DNA of 64,000 nucleotides from Chondrilla cf. caribensis (lineage: Eukaryota; Porifera; Demospongiae; Chondrillida; Chondrillidae): NCBI GenBank assembly GCA_964020155.1, contig OZ026553.1, forward strand, positions 2,463,979-2,527,978. Direction: 5' to 3'. Position numbers and translations under genes: made by a program. Shown here in pieces: positions 49,418-61,464 of this stretch. How positions within the stretch are numbered: the first letter of the stretch is position 1; each line of letters opens with the position of its first letter. The notes under the pieces were generated by a model. That model did not search any database. It saw only the letters and a program-made list of their open reading frames with translations, and was not told where the DNA came from.

Positions 49418-50640
49418 CACACTGTACTTGGTCCTAATTATTGCTCTCTGTCCCATTTTTCAACATTTTGTGTGTAATTTTTAACTCCATTAAAACTAGC
49501 CTATAATGTTTACAAAACAGAACTGATCTTATGTACAACCTTCCCATTTTTGGTGAAGTTCAGTGAATATGGTGTGTGCGTAGGGTTGGAGCTGGGAAGC
49601 TCTAGAAAGCAGCAGTTTGTAAATTACACGGTCCACAATCCACTATTACGCTGCCACAGATGGGTTTCTTTCCTGAATCAAGTAACCTCTGTCTTTCCTG
49701 TAGTGTATTATACTTACATATTATGCAGGTGCATGCATGCGTAATATTGACTTTTCATACTAAGTACATTGTGTATGCAGATGTGTACATACATACTGTA
49801 AGTATGGTAGTTTACACAGTGTGTACGTATGTACGTACATTCCTTATTTTACAGGCAATACAGTAAGTCACACCTGGGCAAACGTCCCACCTCAAATTTA
49901 GGTAGTAGTGTTTGTCGTTGATCGTATTACAGTGAACAGTAGTGCTGGGTGAGATCATTGAAGTTGAGAGTGCTTTCAACTTAGGACTGTACATTTGTAC
50001 ATATGTAATTCTGTCTACAAACGTCTTTACAGTCCCACTGTTAAACCAATAATAACTTTCACTTTGCTTTTGAGACATATCTTTTGTTTACAATGCAATG
50101 TTCTTTGAGTAATTGACCAAACTTTTAAGTTAACTTTGAAGTGTTAATTGCTGCGGGTATTTGCGAACCTTCCTTTGTAGTGTGTTTTGTTTGCAATTTT
50201 ATGGAGAAGTATTTCCCATAAATTCTCCATTACTGTGTGTACATACAGCATGTAATAGTTGTATCCTGCTGTAGTGGATGACAGATAATTTGTACTGCAA
50301 TATAGCACATAGTCCCATACAACATATTATATGCAATAGGAATGTGTTTACTAATTTCCTGCCTTGTTCTCACACCATTAATCCTAACACTGAAACCTGT
50401 CTGGTGACCTGTGCTGTATCACTGACCTGTGCTACATGGCTTACTGTATGTACACACAGTTTTTCCTTTGATCTACCCCTCAACCAGGACACAAGTGTAT
50501 ATGTAGGTACATTCAGATTCATCCTATATGTATCCATTGATCATCCTATTTATTACACAGATATACATATGGATTATGTGTATGTATGTATGTATGTATG
50601 TATTTCTTGCTATCAACCTGTCCACATGTCCTTATCCACT
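49418..50640. other. Intron of the fibrocystin-like gene
   Basis: Contains the third copy of the dispersed repeat (50,270-50,460) and a short GTAT run. No supported exon. Confidence 0.5.
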
Positions 50641-51559
50641 TGCAGTGTGTTCCTCTCTCTCAACCCAATGGAATGGTCTTGAATACCGTAGACGTTGAAC
50701 TGTACCAGACCCACCCGAATGCCGACGTTTAGAATGTAACACTGGTGATGGAGATCCTCCCTTCACTCTGTGACTACGACATACCCCTCATGGCCTTTTT
50801 GGAAGGTAATTCAATACAAATGTATGAACTTAATTTTGTGACAAGGACCTTATTGTTGCTCCTTATCACTTCATACCACAAGTGTGTCAGTGGAGCTGAG
50901 ATCTTTTCTCCTCACACAGGTGGCTCCAGTTAAGACTGTACTCACTAGGATCATTTCTATAGTACGTGTCTATCCTTCGTTCTCCTACGAAGGTAAACCC
51001 CTCAACCACAATGACGAGTGACAGCATTCCCTCCTGAGCATGAATGGTACAAAGTGTCACACCCTTTGTAGCTGATGACTGTCCTTCTCCTTTCTGGACG
51101 AGGATGGAGGGAATGCAATCAGAGTGGTTGGGACGTGAGTCTGTTACCCCGTAAAAATGATGAAACTCATTCGTGTTCGTTTTGTAGTGTCCCCTACAGT
51201 ACTATCATAAAATTAATATGATAATGCATTTGCCAGGCACTTTTGACATGAAATGTGTGTGTACTTACATCATATGGTGTTGTATTATGCCTCATTGCCA
51301 CTTGATATTATCCTAACAAGAAGTGTATACAGTGGAAACTTTTATAGTGGGCAACTTGTAACCATCTAATGTGTCCACCGTAGAGAGGTTAATTGTCCAC
51401 CATTTCAAGAGTATCACTTGTTTAGGAATGCAGTAGAAGTACGGGTCACCCATTTATAGGTTAGAGACATGTTGACTACGTATGGTTAAAGATGGGTATG
51501 GGTATCCCTGTAGTAGGTTCAGTTTTCTACTCAAAATATTGCACAAGTAAGGTTATACG

Positions 51560-51735
51560 TATATTGTACCAGTAAGTTATATGTTGTACCAGTAGGTTAT
51601 ATATTGTACCAGTAGGTTATATATTGTACCAGTAGGTTATATATTGTACCAGTAGGTCATGTATTGTACCAGTAGGTTATGTATTGTACCAGTAGGTTAT
51701 ATATTGTACCAGTAGGTTATGTATTGTACCAGTGT
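51560..51735. repeat. 20-bp minisatellite (ttatatattgtaccagtagg)
   Basis: About nine units with few substitutions, immediately upstream of the cupredoxin exon. Confidence 0.9.
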
Positions 51736-51775
51736 CATGTACGTAACACATTTTATATTGCACCTTCTCCTACAG

Positions 51776-52474
51776 GTCAAAGTAGGCAACATTCATGAGA
51801 TTGTGTGGAGTATACCAGGTGAGGGGGAAGCCTACGAGGACGTGACTGTATCTAAGGAGACCACTTTGTTCTTCAAGTGGACCATAGGCTACCATAATCT
51901 GGTGGAGATCCGTAATGTTCCTACCAGGGATGTCTGTGAGTTTGCAAACCCTGGATCCACAGGAGCACCAGAAGTTGGTCAGGTATGTATGTGTACTTGT
52001 CTACATGTGTATGCTGGGCCGGAAATAGCAATCACCCTTCGTTAACTTCCTGATCAAAAACTGCAAATGTTTCATCCAAAATTGGTCAGATTAAGCAATT
52101 TGTAGAGTGATGCCTACTTACATTTATTTCAACTGAAGAGTCAAAATATAGATCCTTCATCCTGAATTTCCTTTTGTTCACCAGTTGCCATATAGCTGCT
52201 TGTAGGCAATTGCAGTTTATAGTAACACACACAGTTATGGATACGTAAAAGGCTTACGTCTATGTAACTGTTCATGTACGTACTGGAATATTATCACTGC
52301 TGTTAGGTTGAGAAGGAGTGGAAAGGAGCCCCCAGCTCAACAGGAGAGGTCCATGTGTCAGGCCTCTCTGTTGGAGAGCACCACTTTGTGTGTACTGTGA
52401 CCACTCACTGTGTACGAGGGATGAAGGTCAGAGTGATTGTTACAGAAGACGATAATTCCACCACTGAATACAAG
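51776..52474 (+). CDS. Phytocyanin-like cupredoxin exons
   Basis: Two in-phase exons (51776-51982 and 52307-52474) encode a blue-copper fold. GYHNLVEIRNVPTRDVCEFA matches the 'HNVVEV...YDSC' strand of phytocyanins. HHFVCTVTTHCVRGMKVRV matches their copper loop, with ligands His, Cys, His and Met all present. This domain is intact within an otherwise damaged gene. Confidence 0.7.
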
Positions 52475-53728
52475 GTGGGTGTTTGCAATGTCCAATAATT
52501 CCTCAATACATTGTGGAGTTTAGCTTCTGAACTGTGTATGATCTGTTTGGTAAAACCTGTTAGCTTCTGTAGATGTTTGGGAAAACACATTTCTCAATTT
52601 TGGACAAATGTTGTACTATGTATATTTGCATGTCTCCTCTGATGAGGTATGAAAAAGGTAATTGAAACTAGTACAGTTTTGATACGTTTCTGGAAGCTAA
52701 ACAAATTCCACCAAACCCAGCATGGTTTAAAACCTTATTTTTCATTTCTGTTTGATGCCACCTTTCAGCAGCCTAATTTCTGGGAGCATTTTGAACCTCT
52801 CACTCGTCCACCTTGTCTCATAACTCCTCCTGTGGGCAAGTGGGATTAGAAGTTGACGCAATTGTTTCCTCTTCTCCCAGAAATGGATTTTACCACTTGT
52901 GTGATTGAAGCATGGTTTAAAGCTTTATTCATTCCAGTTCAATGTCATTTTTCTCAGTAACCTTTGAAGAGTGGCACTGTGTCCGTGTTTTGGGCCATCC
53001 AAGAATACCCCACACAGGAGATTCACAACAGAACCAACATATTATTTGTATGGAATGATTTCCACTCTCTTCTCCAGGTAAAATGGTGGGCCATTCACCA
53101 TATGTAGCTGTTATGTGTGTCATCATCACATAAGCATGTAGGTGTGTACTGCAGTTGTGGGAATGATCATCTTAGACACACAGTAATAATAAAGCTCGTG
53201 TGTGTACATATGGGTAACAGTGATATTTGACAACCAGTAGCAGTAAAGCTCATATGTACTGCAGATGTATGCGTGTAATATGTGTGATCTCTGACAAGAT
53301 GTTAGAATTGTACAGTCAACCCTAATGTATCCGATCATTGTGGCCTTCAGTCCAAGTTGACCGTTGGAGTGTAGTGTGTTTTGACAGAGACTGTCTGTTA
53401 AGTGAGAATTTTAGATGAATCTTGGCTAAATGATTAGGGCCGAGTTCAGATCACTTCCTATTGATAAACAATAGCTGTGAATTACTGTAACAGATGTAAA
53501 CAGTTGTAAACAGCTCCTTCTGTAGTGGGTAAATAGAATACATACTCCACACAAATACACATAACGCTCCAATTCACCTTATGCATTTGACTGTTTGTGT
53601 AAATTTCATATGAAATCACATGTTTGATAGTATATTGTTCACCTTCATCCAATTGGAAACCATTGTATCTAGAACAGAATGTACGTATGTGTACAGTGAG
53701 AATGTGTGTACCTATCTTCATCCTCCAG
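52475..53728. other. Intron, nothing recognised
   Basis: No repeat partner in the window and no exon with sound splice sites. Confidence 0.45.
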
Positions 53729-56574
53729 GTTACAGCTGATGCATACAACAAGTGTGACACGGATCCTGTTCATACCCTGGTGGAATGGTACCGTCCGAGT
53801 GTGGACAACAGCATGATAGTCCCCCACCTGTCTCGGATAGATAGTCTTCTTGGACACCAACTTCTTTTGAACCTCATTTTGATTGAAGGTTGTCTGATCT
53901 TTGAAGACAGCCAAGACATCCACCTGCAGGCCAAGTACATATTTGTGAATACTGGAAAACTCCAGGTATGCACTTACGTTGTTAACTATAGCGACTGCAG
54001 TCTGCGTGTGTTTGCCTGTCCATTCCATGTGTTTGTATGTGCACACAAGCATTCAGATAGACGCAATGTCTGTGTTGAACTCCAGTGCATTTGGGTCGAA
54101 GTCAGAATCTACCTTTTGTAAACACCGTAAACTATTATTGTAGGAAACGTGTGCAGTTGCAGGTGTGTATACTATTGGACCTTTCATGTGTGAAATGATT
54201 ATTTGTATGTAATATCTGTAAACATTTCCCAATTCAAAAGTTTCGTTGATTAATCTTAGGTTAATATTGCATTCCAAAAAAATTCTTATAGTTAAGTATA
54301 TTTTCTTCCCTGTACCCCCTTTTCTTCACTTGATGGCTGCAGGTCAGCACAGAAGAGAACCCCTTCATGCATCGTGCTGTGATCACACTTCATGGGACAG
54401 TGAAGGACCCTGAGATACCCGTGTACAGAGCTAAAGTGATTGGAGTGCGTCAGGGGGACTTTGACCTGTACAGGAGGCCTCACAATGACACCTGGACCAG
54501 GCTGCAAGCTACAGCTGTGGCTAATGACACCTGGACCAGGCTGCAAGCTACAGCTGTGGCTAATGACACCTGGACCAGACTGCAAGCTACAGCTGTGGCT
54601 AATGACACCTTCCTGTTGTTGGAGGTTTGGTAGCATAGTAATGAGTCGATTAATCAGTTGATCTTCATTTCATATCTGCTTATTGTTAATTGTGCAAGCA
54701 CATCAATTAATCACAGGAAGTAATTATGTGAGTAGAACAGGAAGCCACCTCCATCAGATTACCCATAACCTCCACTCCATGGGTTCCATTATGTACTAGA
54801 TAGTGCCTGAAATGTGGAAAGAACCGTACATACTTCACATCACATCTATTGGATGACTGCCCAGTCCAATTAATTGGGAGTGATTAATCGAATAATCAAT
54901 TGGCTGTCGGCACTGATGATTGATATGAAATTTACAGCTGATTTCCAGCAGTAATGGTTACACAGCAGAGTGGTAGGTTTGTGTTCCTCGGTTATCTATC
55001 TAATACCCTTTTCACATGGACGCCGTAAAGCGGGTCGAACCCGAGTCGAACTCGGTTTAAAGCGAGTTAGTGCGTTCACATGACGTCACGAAACCGGGTT
55101 GAACCCGGGTTAAAATTCCGGGTCGAACCCTTGTAAAAAGTAGGGTTCGACCCGGTTGCAAGCGAGTTGGAAGCAAGTTAAAAATGGCGGACTAGTAGGA
55201 CGAACGTGAAGTGACGATGAGATCCAAGCCTTGCTTATTATAAATAGTAGTTCGACTCGGTTTATTATTTTCCTCAGCAACAACATGCTGCCTTTGGAGA
55301 AAACCCTTTAGTTCCCGGGATAAAAAGTTAAAAGTGGCCCTGCCAACACGAAAATTCTGCTTCAATTCCCTATCGGACCAGTTCCCGGTAATTTTGGTCA
55401 AAAACGAAGGGCTTCTGGGCTTCATCCAGATGGTTCTGCTGGCCTGACATGCACTTGAACGCCGAGCGAACAAGAAAGTCAAAAATGAGCAGTTTGCAAA
55501 GTCTGTACTCCCGCAAACGGTTCATAACTGCTCTTCTTGTCATATACCTGACCTTTAGTTGCCGTCTACGAGCTCTACACCTCAGACGATGCCACAACTA
55601 AAGCAAAACGAGCAGAACGCCCAACATCGCCAATTTCTTGAATCAAATATTTATATACACAATATGCGAATCTTGTTATCCTCATGTGAACGGAAATCGG
55701 GTCGAAAGCGAGTCGAACCCGAGTTAAATCGACCCGGGTTCGACCTGCTTATGGCGTCCATGTGAAAAGGGTATAACTGTTCAAGCATGTAGATATGGTA
55801 CGTCTTGGTACTAAAATACTTACCATCTTGGACACTTACCATATGTGTTCAGGACATGTATAATATGTGTGTACATGTGCTTCTATGTACAGTACATGTG
55901 TGTACATGTGTTCCTATGTACAGTACATGTGTACACATGTTACTTCTGTCACAGGAACCGGTAGATTGGGTCAAATGTGATAACATCGTCATTGCCCCCA
56001 CAAGTAAAGACAGCAATGAAACAGAAGTAAGTGATTTGTGCACTTGTTGATTGGCAATATGGTGCAATGTACCATTTGTACTGTATCTCCCATTTGATAT
56101 TGTCTTTGAAATGTACATTTTGAATCTTGTCAACTTGTTCTGTCAAATTATTCACATGTGCAGGTTGGTGTTGTCCAGTCTGTTGAAGAAAATGGCTACA
56201 GGATCAATTTAGTGAACGCACTCAAGTACACTCACTTTGGCATCACAGAAACCTTCAATGATGGACAGTTCATTGAGATAAGGTAAAACATACCCTTTAT
56301 GTATGTTAGTTGTTAAGTTGTACCCTTTACATGGTAACCCACAACCTACAAACACTGTGCACTGAAACCCTCAACGGACATCATACGTAATCCTCTGTCA
56401 AACATGGATGAAGGTGTATTACTTGTTCAGACCACACGATGTGCTGAATTTCATCCTCCTCCTCATCTCTGTGTGTAGAGCTGAAGTTGGCCTCCTCAGT
56501 CACAATGTTGTGATCCAAGGTAGTGTGTTGGAGGACTCCAGGGGACACTTTGAACAGGGGGCCGACATGTTCAG
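53729..56574 (+). CDS. G8-domain exons of the fibrocystin-like gene
   Basis: Five exons (53729-53965, 54343-54624, 55955-56026, 56164-56282 and 56479-56574) are in phase with each other. Family signatures are LLLNLILIEGCLIFEDSQD, the TITLHGT-like VITLHGT, EPVDWVKCDNIVIAPTS and RAEVGLLSHNVVIQGS. The last is the characteristic G8 to beta-helix junction. No right-handed beta-helix (PbH1) exons follow. Confidence 0.7.
54487..54603 (+). repeat. In-frame 39-bp coding triplication
   Basis: Three tandem 39-bp units within the exon 54343-54624 give three copies of DTWTRLQATAVAN. The units differ at only one or two bases, so the expansion is recent. The family normally has one such segment. Confidence 0.9.
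55004..55773 (-). mobile_element. PIF/Harbinger-like transposon derivative
   Basis: Inverted ends TACCCTTTTCACATGGACGC are flanked by TAA on both sides (55,001-55,003 and 55,774-55,776). The 3-bp duplication is usual for Harbinger elements. Subterminal 'gggtcgaacccg' motifs occur in both arms. On the minus strand, 55,192-55,597 holds a frameshifted N-terminal transposase fragment (WSDRELKQNFRVGRATFNFL), similar to the conserved 'FRMSRETF' start of PIF transposases. The DDE core is deleted. Confidence 0.85.
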
Positions 56575-57235
56575 GTGCTCATCCACCGAGCAGGTCCTCA
56601 CCATCCCGATAAGGTTCATGTCCTACAACACTTTGTCACTTTACATGATGGAAGAACTTTCCTGTACACCCAGTACTGAAGAAAAGCTGTAAACTGTACA
56701 TTACAATAGAATGTACAATAAACTACTGTCATTACTACTGCTTATGCATGCATGCATGCACATGTAGGTTTTGTACTGGGACCAAGATGGTACTCTCACT
56801 GGTAATGTTGGTGGATGGGTGCTTCCCAATAGCAGACTGCTTCCAAATGGTCCCTGTCAACTCTCTGTCCCCGAGTTCAGTGTTGGCACTCACCCCGGAG
56901 CTGCCTGTACAAGTGAGGTGTACTTCTTGAGAATGGGCTGGAACAACGCACAACCTCTGGTGGGTTTGCATGTTTGAGAGAAACCTGGTACCATTACTGT
57001 GTCTTGCACCTTGTATGTTACATGTTACAACTCCGGTACTTGCCAACATTGTATTGATTCAAACCATATCTCAAGTCATTGCAAACTAGTAGTCCGACAT
57101 TTTTCAACTGGTTTGACTCACCATCTTTGTTTAATTCCAAATTGACTGTCAACCACTACTGATATCAAGTATCTCCATATAATGTCAACCTCTACTGATA
57201 GCAGGTACCTCTGATAAGCAATACATATTTGATAT

Positions 57236-57305
57236 GTATTATAAGTTAAATCAAAGTGTAATATCGATTGGGACTATGCACAGAATTCAATGCAATTTAA
57301 ATTAT
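57236..57305. repeat. 70-bp direct repeat (pair with 57,826-57,895)
   Basis: Both copies share 'gtaatatcgattgggactatgcac'-type sequence with two or three differences. They flank a 520-bp segment that holds the fifth TG repeat copy and the first exon of the small gene. Confidence 0.8.
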
Positions 57306-57491
57306 AATAATATTATGTGCCTGTAATGTCTATACAGTGGCTTACTGTATGCGCTAAACTGTACATACAATGTGTGTGTGTGTGCATGTGTTTACTAACT
57401 GTGAGACCTGTTATTGTAAACATCCTGTCATAATGACCTACCTGTGGTCTCAAGACTCTCAAGAGACCTCATTACAGTACAAGCAAGTTAC

Positions 57492-57494
<3 letters not shown>

Positions 57495-57541
<47 letters not shown>
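57495..57541. repeat. (TG)n microsatellite
   Basis: TG tract of the fifth dispersed-repeat copy. Confidence 0.95.
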
Positions 57542-57546
<5 letters not shown>

Positions 57547-57673
57547 GTATGTGTGAAAATTATATTTGTTGTGAATATTCCGGAGCGTTGAGAAACACGA
57601 TCTGGTGAAGAGAGTTCTTTATCTTCGTTTAGTTTTGCTTGCATCCCTTCTTTAGAAACACTGTTATCTGAAA

Positions 57674-58706
57674 ATGAGCTCCGATTCACAGGGTCAATCA
57701 GCTAGTGATGGTGGAGGTGAGTTATGTTATGCGTGTACAACTAGCAAATTTGTATTGTGTGAAATCACAGGAATATTGTAGCTAACAGCCCAACGTATAT
57801 TGAACTTATTTACAACGATTCATGTATTATAAGTTGAATTAAAGTGTAATATCGATTGGGACTATGCACAGAATTCTATGCAATTTGTAATCTAAAGCAT
57901 ACCTATGTCAAATCAGGTGAAGTTGCCCAGCTCTCAGCAATCTGATCAGTTTCCATGTATCCAACTCAAGTGGGACTGCATTCTGCTCAGGAAATGTCAA
58001 TTTCTACTCCCAACACACGCATGCATGTTTGCAGTGACAGCCTTTTTTGTGAAAGTGGGAATGACACTTTGTGACAATTTCTGACCAAACTGATCTCTAT
58101 CTTAATGTGAACTCTTAATGTTGTATTACTTATGCTGCTAACATGTGAGTGGGGAGGGGAGGGGGGGGGTTGATTGTTGAAAATACCCCTGCAGAATTTA
58201 TCTTAGAGTATATATCTCAAGTTTCCTCCTGACCCACCCTAGTTACAGCACACTCTGCTGTGCATGGCCAAACTGGTTGTTACCTTGTGCCATAGCCCTG
58301 GTGTACGTGTATCAGAGAGGAGCTTTTAAATTATATTGTGGAATATATTGACAGGTTACACAAAATGATGTTAAAGAAGCCAGGTTATGAATGGTATACA
58401 GTATATGTATGTTATATTATACATATTAAGTGTTAATTGTTAGGCAAGGTGGAGTTTAATATTTAATTATATGTCTGGTTACAGTGGAAGTTTTGATTTA
58501 TTAAAGTTACCCTTACTAGGCTTTTAAAGGTTTATAATTATCTGAATTCGAAGTGTGCAATTTTACCATTTGAAGGTGGCAAATCACTACAGAGTGATAA
58601 GGAATACACCCATGACCCGAGGTATGATCCACATTTCTACTATGATGTGGAGGACGCCATGCAGAAGTACCGACTGGAGCAGCCCAAGCCAGGCAACAGT
58701 TACTGA
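57674..58706 (+). CDS. Small two-exon gene, about 57-residue acidic protein
   Basis: Exon 57674-57716 (ATG, MSSDSQGQSASDGG) splices at GTGAGT to exon 58576-58706, which ends TGA. The joined frame is open. The C-terminal half is well formed: YTHDPRYDPHFYYDVEDAMQ, then KYRLEQPKPGNSY. There is no signal peptide or membrane segment. Aromatic and acidic residues suggest a short binding peptide. The family was not recognised. Sound splice sites, phase and codon quality in the second exon support a real gene. Sequence upstream of the ATG (57,560-57,673) is free of repeats and could hold the promoter and 5' UTR. Confidence 0.6.
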
Positions 58707-59094
58707 GCAAAGCTTTGGTTAACTTGAAATTTATTTGATTATATTATTTGATATGTCTAGTCATCTTTTGTAAGATACCCAGTAGTCACTCTGCAGCTGT
58801 ATATTGTAACTAAACTTGAATTTATGATAATGTAGCTAAGGGTGAGGTTATATGAACGTAATCCCAGCTATAGGTCAAGGGTGTTAAATGTAGATGGTGA
58901 CAGTGTATAATATTATTAGTACATATGAACATGATACATGTAGTACATGATAGTATTAGACATGTAATATGTTAGAAGTGTACACAGTCACCAGATCAAC
59001 TATAAGTCAAGCATGTCAAGTATGCTATACTGTATACCGTGCTAGATATTAATGATTTCTGTAGTATTTTTTATATAGTACATTGTTATTTTAT
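58707..59094. other. 3' flank of the small gene
   Basis: Presumed 3' UTR and intergenic DNA with no other feature seen. Confidence 0.5.
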
Positions 59095-61215
59095 CAGACC
59101 TTTCTGCGGGCCTCAACTAACTTATGAGACACTTCCCGTCTCTGTAACTAACCCGTAACCCAAGCTACAGTTGAAGGTGCTTAGTATTTTTTCAATGTAT
59201 GGGATAGTATAAAAGAGAAAATGTTAAGCACCTTTTTGAATAGCTCATGTGAAAGTGAGCATGTCATCCTGATATTTTCATCAGACCTTTCTGCAGGAGA
59301 GAACTAACTTATGAAACAATTCCCATTTCTGTAACTATCCCGTAACCCAAGCTACATTCTAAGGTGCTTGGTATTTTTTCAATGTATGGGATAGTATAGT
59401 AGAAAAGAAAGCTAAGCACCTTTTTGAATAGCTCGTGAAAGTGGGCGCATCATCCTGATATTTTTATCAGTATGAAATAATTCCCATTTCTGTAACTATC
59501 TTGTGACCCAAGCTACATTCGAAGGAGCTTAGTATTTATTCAATGTATGGGATAGTATAAGAGATAAAACGTTAAGCACCTTTTTGAATAGCTCATGGGA
59601 AAGTGGACATGTTAGCGTGATATTTCTACCAGACCTAGCTGGGGACCTAAACTAACTTATGAGAAAATTTCCATTTCTATACCTAACCCATAACCCAAGC
59701 TACATTCAAAAGTGCTTAGTATTTTTTCAATGTATGGGATAGTATAGGAGATAAAACGTTAAGCTCCTTTTTGAATAGCTCATGGGAAAGTGGGCGTGTC
59801 AACGTGATATTTATACCATACCTAGCTGGGGACGCAAACTAACTTATGAGACAATTCCCATTTCTGTACCTAACCCGTAACCCAAGCTATATTCGAAGGT
59901 GCTTAATATTTTTCCAATGTATGGGATAGTATAGGAGATAAAGCGTTAAGCACCTATTTTAATAGCTCATTGGAAAGTGGGCGTGTCAACGTGATACTTT
60001 TATCAAACCTTACTGCAGGCTTGAACTAACTTATGAAACACTTCCCGTTTCTAAACCTAACCTGTAACCCAAGCTACATTCCAAAAGGGCTTTGTATTTT
60101 TTCAATGTATGGGATAGTATAGGAGATAACACGTTAAGCACCTTTTTAATAGCTCATGGGAAAGTGGGCGTGTGAACATAATATTTCTACCAGACCTAGC
60201 TTGAGATCTAAACTAACTTATGGGACTATTCCCATTTCTATACCTAACCTGTAACACAAGCTACATTCGAAGGTGCTTAGTATTTTTTCAATGTATGGGA
60301 TAGTATAGGAGATAACACGTGGAGCACCTTTTTAATAGCTCATGGGAAAGTGGGCGTGTCAACGTGATATTTCTACCAGACCTAGCTGGGGACACAAACT
60401 AACTTACGAGACAATTCCCACTTCTGTACCTAACCTGTAACCCAAGCTACATTCGAAGGTGCTTAGTATTTTTTTAATGTATGGGATGGTATAGGAGATA
60501 AAGCATTAAGCACCTATTTTCATAGCTCATTGGAAAGTGGGCGTGTCAACGTGATACTTTTATCAGACCTTACTGCAGGCTTGAACTAACTCATGAAACA
60601 CTTCCCGTTTCTATACCTAAACTGTAACCCAAGCTACATTCGAAAGGGCTTTGTATTTTTTCAATGTATGGTATAGTATAGGAGAGAAAACGTTAAGCAC
60701 CTTTTTGAATAGCTCATGGAAAAGTGGGCGTGTCAACGTGATATTTCTACCAGACCTAGCTGGGGACCTAAACTAACTTATGAGACAATTCCCATTTCTG
60801 TACCTAACCCGTAACCCAAGCTACATTCGAAGGTGCTTAGTATTTTTTCAATGTATGGGATAGTATAGGAGAGAAAACGCTAAGCACCTTTTTGAATAGC
60901 TCATGGGAAAGTGGGCGTGTCAGAGGGATATTCCTACCATACCTAGTTGGGAACGTGAACTAACTTCTGAGACAATTCCCATTTCTGTACCTAACCCGTA
61001 ACCCCAGCTACATTTTAAGGTTCTTAGTATTTTTTCAATGTATGGGATAGTATAGGAGATAAAACGTTAAGCACCTTTTGAATAGCTCATGGGAAAGTGG
61101 GCATGTCAACATGATTGTATTACCACACCTACCTTGGGACATGAACTAATTTCTGAAACAATTCCAATCTCTGTACCTAACCCGTAACCCCAGCTACATT
61201 ATAAGATTCTTAGTA
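59095..61215. repeat. 187-bp satellite, about 11 copies, with 561-bp higher-order period
   Basis: The landmark 'caatgtatgggatagta' recurs at 59,193, 59,380, 59,541, 59,728, 59,915, 60,103, 60,289, 60,475, 60,662, 60,849 and 61,036. Spacing is 186-188 bp apart from one 161-bp unit. Monomer variants recur every third unit (for example 'accttactgcaggcttgaac' at about 60,007 and 60,567). The array is cut on the right by a TG microsatellite. Confidence 0.95.
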
Positions 61216-61216
61216 T

Positions 61217-61217
61217 T

Positions 61218-61295
<78 letters not shown>

Positions 61296-61296
61296 A
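61217..61296. repeat. (TG)n microsatellite
   Basis: Directly abuts the truncated last satellite monomer. Confidence 0.95.
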
Positions 61297-61464
61297 CAAG
61301 CAGTTTTTGTTGAGTGTTATGACCACCCCCACGATGGTGTAGAACACTACTCCTCATGCACAATACATTGTCATTTTGCTCATTCTCCCTACATGTTTGC
61401 AGGCAAGGGGGATTCATGCAAATGTGGAGATTCTTGAGAGCGTCCAAAGTGTGGAACCAACTGT

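Larger units (their letters stand above)
34645..56959 (+). pseudogene. Fibrocystin/PKHD1L1-like gene, probably inactive
   Basis: Recognisable exons: 34645-34652, 34782-34932, 35556-35787, 36857-37026, 37389-37444, 37547-37720, 38937-39081, 50646-50805, 51776-51982, 52307-52474, 53729-53965, 54343-54624, 55955-56026, 56164-56282, 56479-56574 and 56768-56959. Order: the end of an IPT/TIG domain, unnamed extracellular modules, phytocyanin-like cupredoxin, G8 domain, then a conserved DGTLTG segment. Lesions: TGA at 36,892 and TAG at 50,730 inside otherwise conserved exons; a phase break after 50,805; a phase-2 to phase-0 break after 56,574; no upstream IPT half; no downstream exons. Relatives are large single-pass surface proteins. 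Sequencing error or exon skipping could explain single stops, but not the full set. Confidence 0.65.

Noticed and set aside
50278..50682. 134-codon open frame
   Set aside because: It overlaps the third copy of a noncoding dispersed repeat and lacks domain features.
50927..51130. Intact exon between the PNADV exon and the cupredoxin exons
   Set aside because: Acceptor is good, but every frame compatible with the upstream donor meets stops. It is treated as decayed sequence.
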